Under the pieces are notes generated by a model that made no database searches, had not been told where the DNA came from, and saw only the letters and a program-made list of their open reading frames with translations. DNA of 10,194 nucleotides from contig JAKONB010000327.1 in assembly GCA_022702195.1 (NCBI GenBank), forward strand, positions 1-10,194, given 5' to 3'. Positions 6,108 through 10,194 of this stretch are shown here, piece by piece (within the stretch, counting starts at the first letter, position 1; every line of letters begins with the position of its first letter). The translations under genes were made by a program, and so were the position numbers. The stretch is from Beijerinckiaceae bacterium (lineage in GTDB: Bacteria; Pseudomonadota; Alphaproteobacteria; Rhizobiales; Beijerinckiaceae).

Positions 6108-7382
6108 ATGAATACGGTTGCGACCCGCCAACGATGGATCCAGCTCGGGCTCGGCCTGATCGCCATGATGGCGATCTCGAGCCCGCAATATGTCTGGACG
6201 CTCTTCACCAAGCCGCTGATGGCGACCACGAGCGCGACGCTCGCCGACATCCAGTGGACCTTCACGATCCTGATCGTGCTGCAGACCTTCTTCTCCCCGC
6301 TCCAGGGGTTCCTCATCGAGCGGTTCAGCCCGAAGCTGATGATCGCCGTGGGCGCGGCCCTGTCCGGCCTCGGCTGGGTCCTGGCGGCGCGGGTCGACAC
6401 CCTCTGGGGCATCTACGCCACCTACGGCCTGTTCTGCGGGCTCGGCACCGGCATCGTCTATGTGGGCATCGTCGGGCTGATGGTGCGGTGGTTTCCCGAT
6501 CGCAGAGGCTTCGCGGTGGGTATCGTGGCGGCGGGCTACGGCATGGGCGCCATGCTCAGCACCTTCCCGATCACCGACATGCTGGCCGCCTCGGGCTATC
6601 GCCACACCCTGACGGTGTTCGGGATCGTCCTCGGCCTGGTCGGCGTCCTGGCGGCCCTGGGCCTGCGCGCCCCGCGCGCCGACGAGACCCTGCCGCGCGC
6701 TGCCGTGAACCTCGCCACCGCCGCGCACGACACCGCACCCAGGGAGATGCTGAAGACGCCGCTGTTCTGGCTGATGTTCGTCATGATGACGATGATGTCC
6801 ACGGGCGGCCTGATGGTGGTGGCCAATTTCGCCTCCTTCGCCCGCTCCTTCGGCGTCGCCGACGCGCTGGTCTTCGGCTTCGCCGCCCTGCCCTTCGCCC
6901 TCACCTTCGACCGCATCACCAACGGCCTGACCCGGCCGTTCTTCGGCTGGGTCTCCGACAGAATCGGCCGCGAGAAGACCATGGCGATCGCCTTCGCGGC
7001 GGAGGCCGGCGCCATCGCCCTGCTGCTGGTGTTCCGCGAGAACGCCTACGCCTTCGCGCTGCTCTCGGGCGTCGTGTTCTTCGCCTGGGGCGAGATCTTC
7101 TCGCTGTTCCCCTCGCTCCTGACCGACACGTTCGGCACCAAGCACGCCACCACCAATTACGGCTTCCTCTACATGGCCCAGGGCGTCGGCTCCCTGCTCG
7201 GCGGCCCGGTGGCGGCGATGATCTACGCCGCGCAAGGGTCGTGGGTGCCGGTCTTCAGCATCGCCATCGGCCTCGACCTGGTGACCGCCCTCCTGGCCTT
7301 CCTGGTGCTGATGCCGATGCGCCGCCGCTGGCTCGGGCTCGACGAGGCCCGGCACCTGGTGGGGAAGGCTGCTTTGGCGTGA
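6108..7382 (+). CDS. OxlT-like major facilitator transporter (organic-acid antiporter family)
   Basis: This inner-membrane carrier has about 12 predicted helices and 424 residues, which is normal for the oxalate:formate antiporter family. It starts at ATG 6108 with AAGGAG 6 nt upstream. Similarity to Oxalobacter OxlT is seen in SSPQYVWTL (24-32), VRWFPDRRGFAVG (126-138), the central loop followed by LKTPLFWL (215-222), NGLTRPFFGWVSDRIGREKT (272-291) and WGEIFSLFPS (327-336). R276 corresponds to OxlT R272, Q27/Y28 to Q34/Y35 and W327 to W324. However, OxlT K355, which binds oxalate, aligns with Q358 (YGFLYMAQGVGS), and Y328 aligns with F331. The substrate may therefore not be oxalate. The alignment is from memory. 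The gene lies 96 nt after the gamma-glutamyltransferase gene on the same strand. No frc/oxc oxalate-catabolism genes are in the window. Confidence 0.9.
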   Translation: MNTVATRQRWIQLGLGLIAMMAISSPQYVWTLFTKPLMATTSATLADIQWTFTILIVLQTFFSPLQGFLIERFSPKLMIAVGAALSGLGWVLAARVDTLWGIYATYGLFCGLGTGIVYVGIVGLMVRWFPDRRGFAVGIVAAGYGMGAMLSTFPITDMLAASGYRHTLTVFGIVLGLVGVLAALGLRAPRADETLPRAAVNLATAAHDTAPREMLKTPLFWLMFVMMTMMSTGGLMVVANFASFARSFGVADALVFGFAALPFALTFDRITNGLTRPFFGWVSDRIGREKTMAIAFAAEAGAIALLLVFRENAYAFALLSGVVFFAWGEIFSLFPSLLTDTFGTKHATTNYGFLYMAQGVGSLLGGPVAAMIYAAQGSWVPVFSIAIGLDLVTALLAFLVLMPMRRRWLGLDEARHLVGKAALA

Positions 7383-7401
7383 CGGGATAGGAGGCGTCCG
7401 C

Positions 7402-7420
7402 CCCCTGCCGGCGGCAGGGG
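7402..7420 (+). terminator. Terminator-like hairpin after the transporter gene
   Basis: CCCCTGCC (7402-7409) and GGCAGGGG (7413-7420) form a perfect 8-bp GC-rich stem with a 3-nt loop, 20 nt after the TGA of the transporter. No T-run follows, so termination may be weak or Rho-assisted. The next gene on the other side converges from 7621, so the hairpin fits the end of the plus-strand transcript. Confidence 0.5.
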
Positions 7421-7456
7421 ACCGGCCAATCAGCCAGGAGTCAGGCTCGCGCGGCG

Positions 7457-7519
7457 TTCTGGAAATGGGATCCAAGACGCCGCGCCGAGCGTGTGTTTCA
7501 GCCTCGTCGTTTTCCAGAA
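7457..7519. repeat. Long-loop inverted repeat in the convergent gap
   Basis: TTCTGGAAA (7457-7465) and TTTCCAGAA (7511-7519) are perfect 9-bp inverted copies 45 nt apart, between the convergent transporter and EVE-domain genes. On the minus strand the structure lies about 100 nt past the EVE stop, so it could form at the 3' end of that transcript. No T-run and no gene are seen in the 238-nt gap. Confidence 0.35.
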
Positions 7520-7620
7520 TCCGGCAACCACCTCTCGGGACGATGCGCCAGGACGGCCCGTTCGTCCCGGCCGGCAGGGAGACGGGAACGCCCCGAACGT
7601 CGTCTTCGGTGATGGCTCGC

Positions 7621-8106
7621 TCACAGGCCCGGCAGGGTGGGCTCCATGGCGAGCGATGGCTGGCCCCTCCCCGATCCGCTGCCGCCAGGCCGCATGGCCG
7701 TGGCGATGCGCTCGGCGTCTTCCTCGTCGATGGCGAACAGACCGAATCGAAACCGATATCCCCAATTCCCACCGCCACGCGCAAAGACCAAGCCGTCGAG
7801 GAGTGGCCGGATCGGCGCGGCCCGCGACGGAAGCCAGTCCATGTCGCGCCGCCATGGCCTGAATCCCGCTGCCATATCGCCCTGATAGGGAAGCCCCGCG
7901 CGGACGGTGCCGATGGCGGTAAAAGCCTGAAGCCGGTCCGTCCCCCTGAACCGCGCCGTCGGGGAGTAGGCGATGACCCGATCCCCGGGGGCGATGCGCC
8001 GAAGGGCCGCCGCCTTTCCGTGGCAGACCTGCAGGATCCCGAACTGTTGGCCGAGCGCCACATGCTCGGCCGAGGCGACGGCGATCCAATGGCGAGCCGG
8101 TTCCAT
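7621..8106 (-). CDS. EVE domain-containing protein (UPF0310 type)
   Basis: This 161-residue protein is nearly all EVE domain, a PUA-like fold that in relatives binds modified bases in DNA or RNA. Recognisable segments are HWIAVASAEHV (6-16), GILQVCHGKAAALRRIAPGDRVIAYSP (23-49), LQAFTAIGTV (59-68), FRPWRRDMDW (82-91), PIRPLLDGL (98-106) and WGYRFRFGLFAID (115-127). It is expected to be cytoplasmic, and its ligand here is unknown. The ATG at 8106-8104 shares its A with the TGA of the VOC gene (TGATG), with GAGG 7 nt upstream, so translation is probably coupled. It is the last gene of the regulator-VOC-EVE series. The open frame continues upstream to 8781, but that part is a shadow of the VOC gene. 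Confidence 0.88.
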   Translation of the reverse strand: MEPARHWIAVASAEHVALGQQFGILQVCHGKAAALRRIAPGDRVIAYSPTARFRGTDRLQAFTAIGTVRAGLPYQGDMAAGFRPWRRDMDWLPSRAAPIRPLLDGLVFARGGGNWGYRFRFGLFAIDEEDAERIATAMRPGGSGSGRGQPSLAMEPTLPGL

Positions 8107-8471
8107 CACAGGGCCTCGGCGACCGCGTAGACACGCAGGCGGTGCCCATCGGGATCGAGCGCGACGAAGCTGCGGCCGAAATCGAGGTCGGTGGGTGGCA
8201 GGGCGATCCGCGCGCCCTTGGCTCGCCAACCGGCATGGGTCGCGTCGATCTCGGCATTCGTCATCTTGAAGCCGATCTCGCTGCCGCCTCCGCCGGCAAC
8301 CGGAGCCGGTTGCACGCCATCCCGGCTCCACAGGCCGAGACCCAGCCCCGACGGGAGAACGAGGAGGGCGAAGGTCGCGCTGACCTCCACCGGTTCGATG
8401 CCGAGCAACGCGGCATAGAAGCCCGCGCTCGCCACGGGGTCCGCGACATAGAGAAGAAGGGTGTTGGTCAT
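8106..8471 (-). CDS. VOC family protein (glyoxalase/bleomycin-resistance fold)
   Basis: This is a small 121-residue protein with the paired beta-alpha-beta-beta-beta layout of the vicinal oxygen chelate superfamily. LLLYVADPVASAGFYAALLG (5-24) opens the first half and IGFKMTNAEIDATHAGWRAKG (66-86) the second, which closes with FVALDPDGHRLRVY (102-115). The usual metal ligands are not obvious: the first strand has no His, and the last has Arg-Val where many enzymes have Glu. It may therefore bind a ligand without metal catalysis, like some drug-binding members. ATG at 8471 follows GGAG with a 7-nt gap. The gene lies 80 nt after the WYL regulator on the same strand, has its own promoter-like sequence and operator-like palindrome, and overlaps the EVE gene by one base. 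The substrate cannot be inferred. Confidence 0.9.
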   Translation of the reverse strand: MTNTLLLYVADPVASAGFYAALLGIEPVEVSATFALLVLPSGLGLGLWSRDGVQPAPVAGGGGSEIGFKMTNAEIDATHAGWRAKGARIALPPTDLDFGRSFVALDPDGHRLRVYAVAEAL

Positions 8472-8520
8472 GACGAAACTCCGGCCCGGGAAGGGGCGGA
8501 GCGGACGCTATCTCGGCATG

Positions 8521-8555
8521 CTGCCAATTTTCGGCAGTGGTGTGGATCTGGTCAA
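8521..8555 (-). promoter_or_regulatory. VOC promoter with CTGCC-N7-GGCAG operator over the -10
   Basis: Read on the minus strand, TTGACC (8555-8550) is followed after exactly 17 nt by GAAAAT (8532-8527), a plausible sigma70-type promoter starting at the regulator's stop codon. The -10 hexamer sits inside the interrupted palindrome CTGCC-N7-GGCAG (8537-8521). The same palindrome lies upstream of the regulator gene at 9274-9290. A protein bound here would cover the -10, so repression is the simplest reading. The VOC start codon is 50 nt downstream. Confidence 0.55.
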
Positions 8556-9247
8556 TCCAGGCTTTCCGCAATCCCTTCCGCCGCGCGCCAAGCCTTGAGC
8601 AGGGCTCGGCGCCGCTTGGGATAGCGCGTTGGGCCTGCCGTCGCCGAGACGATCCGGTCGGTGCGGAAATGGCGAAAACCCTGACGCAATTCGCACCACC
8701 CCAGCAGCACGCGCACCGAGTCGAAGAAGGCGAGCGCGAACGGCCAGACGACCCGCTCCGACGCCGTGCCGGTGGCATCACGATAGACGAGCGTCATCTT
8801 CGATTCCGTTCGGATCGCTTCGCGAAGCGTTGGCAGATCGACACTGTCGACCGGAATTTTAGGGCCGGGGCCGACCAGGAGCGCCGACGTTTCGAGATGG
8901 TCGCGGAGGTCGGCCGGCAATACGGCGCCAATGCGTGCCAGGGCGCTTTGGGCCGCATCGCGCAGTCGATCATCGGCGCGGTCGGCAACCCAGCGCGATC
9001 CGAGGACAAGCGCTTCGATCTCCTCCGCGGTGAACATCAGCGGCGGCAGGAGGAAGCCGGGCTTCAGGACATAGCCAATCCCGGGTTCGCCGGTAATTGC
9101 GGCGCCGAGGGCCTGAAGGCTGGCGATATCCCGATAGAGCGTGCGGATGCTGACCCCGATCTCGGCGGCCAGGACTTTTCCGCTGACGGGGCGCCTGTGA
9201 CAGCGCAGGGCGTGAAGCAGATCGAAAAGACGTTCGGAGCGCGACAT
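8552..9247 (-). CDS. YafY-type transcriptional regulator with HTH and WYL domains
   Basis: This is a DNA-binding ligand-responsive regulator of 231 residues, a typical family length. The N-terminus MSRSERLFDLLHALRCH leads into a winged HTH (about 21-60, with VSGKVLAAEIGVSIRTLYRDIASL), then a linker MFTAEEIEALVLGSRWVAD (71-89) and a WYL-like domain (about 136-200, WPFALAFFDSVRVLLGWCELRQ followed by FRHFRTDRI). ATG at 9247 is chosen because relatives begin MxRSxRLF. An in-frame ATG at 9265 has a better ribosome-binding site (AGGAG, 5 nt away) and would add six residues (MYNPEC). The VOC and EVE genes lie directly downstream and are the likely targets. The shared palindrome upstream suggests autoregulation as well. 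The inducer is unknown. Confidence 0.92.
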   Translation of the reverse strand: MSRSERLFDLLHALRCHRRPVSGKVLAAEIGVSIRTLYRDIASLQALGAAITGEPGIGYVLKPGFLLPPLMFTAEEIEALVLGSRWVADRADDRLRDAAQSALARIGAVLPADLRDHLETSALLVGPGPKIPVDSVDLPTLREAIRTESKMTLVYRDATGTASERVVWPFALAFFDSVRVLLGWCELRQGFRHFRTDRIVSATAGPTRYPKRRRALLKAWRAAEGIAESLD

Positions 9248-9273
9248 GCACTCCGGATTGTACATGCACGCTC

Positions 9274-9290
9274 CTGCCGGATCATGGCAG
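9274..9290 (-). promoter_or_regulatory. CTGCC-N7-GGCAG operator candidate before the WYL regulator
   Basis: CTGCC (9274-9278) and GGCAG (9286-9290) are perfect 5-bp arms with a 7-nt spacer, identical in arms and spacing to the palindrome at 8521-8537. It lies 26 nt before the preferred ATG and touches the AGGAG of the alternative start at 9265. A possible -10, TACAAT, lies at 9262-9257, but its -35 would be poor (ATGATC) and the message nearly leaderless, so the promoter itself remains unassigned. Confidence 0.5.
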
Positions 9291-9311
9291 TGACGACGCC
9301 ATGCACAGCAC

Positions 9312-9340
9312 ATGGAGGCACCCCTATCGGGGCACTCCAT
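9312..9340. repeat. Imperfect 29-bp inverted repeat upstream of the WYL regulator
   Basis: ATGGAG (9312-9317) pairs with CTCCAT (9335-9340), and CCCC (9321-9324) with GGGG (9329-9332), around a TATC loop. Three and two unpaired bases form an internal loop. It lies between the ntrC terminator-like hairpin and the regulator, so it could be a second protein-binding site or simply transcript structure. Confidence 0.35.
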
Positions 9341-9356
9341 TCCGGAAGGCTTGAAA

Positions 9357-9376
9357 CGCCGGGAAAGTCCCCGGCG
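9357..9376 (-). terminator. Terminator-like hairpin after ntrC
   Basis: Perfect 7-bp arms CGCCGGG (9357-9363) and CCCGGCG (9370-9376) with a 6-nt loop begin 18 nt after the ntrC stop. In the ntrC direction the stem is followed by TTTCAAG, so the T-run is short. It is a fair intrinsic terminator candidate separating ntrC from the regulator gene. Confidence 0.55.
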
Positions 9377-9394
9377 ACCGTCACGACCGAGGCG

Positions 9395-10194
<800 letters not shown>

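Noticed and set aside
4416..8063. A 1215-codon minus-strand open frame
   Set aside because: It lies antisense to the gamma-glutamyltransferase and transporter genes, is rich in Arg, Gly, His and Asp with no family similarity, and is the expected shadow of strong third-position G+C.
7430..8257. A 275-codon minus-strand frame covering the EVE gene
   Set aside because: The EVE and VOC frames carry clear family motifs. This one has none and starts inside the VOC gene.

Overview
This is about 10 kb of high-G+C chromosome, best matched to an alphaproteobacterium of the Methylobacterium/Methylorubrum type. Three things point there: the ribH-nusB-thiL order, an NtrC with an alphaproteobacterial C-terminus, and a chemoreceptor carrying a single Cache domain. 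The assignment comes from recognising the protein families, not from a database search. No tRNA, rRNA, CRISPR array, insertion sequence or phage gene is visible.

Layout. Positions 1-330 hold an AT-rich patch (30% G+C by hand count over 121-300) with only weak small ORFs, so it looks foreign or regulatory. A chemoreceptor gene follows (391-2073, +) and ends 12 nt from the convergent gene thiL. The minus-strand operon ribH-nusB-thiL (4084 down to 2086) has gaps of 5 and 11 nt. It covers the penultimate step of riboflavin synthesis, rRNA transcription antitermination, and the last step of thiamine diphosphate synthesis. A 328-nt divergent region (4085-4412) rich in repeats and palindromes separates ribH from a plus-strand pair: a cytoplasmic-type gamma-glutamyltransferase (4413-6011) and an OxlT-like major facilitator transporter (6108-7382). 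The transporter's Shine-Dalgarno sequence lies in one arm of a hairpin.

After a hairpin (7402-7420) the rest of the window is on the minus strand. In order of transcription it holds the 3' part of ntrC, cut by the window edge and followed by a terminator-like hairpin; a YafY-type WYL-domain regulator; a small VOC-fold protein; and an EVE-domain (UPF0310) protein whose ATG overlaps the VOC stop codon by one base.

The most useful new observation is that the same interrupted palindrome, CTGCC-N7-GGCAG, occurs just upstream of both the WYL regulator and the VOC gene. At the VOC gene it brackets the -10 of a good sigma70-like promoter, TTGACC-N17-GAAAAT. This predicts a small autoregulated WYL-VOC-EVE regulon. 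Other points of interest are two mutually exclusive hairpins in the ribH leader, the missing oxalate-binding lysine in the OxlT-like transporter, and the operator-like repeats in front of the gamma-glutamyltransferase. I see no clear defence system or wholly new machinery.
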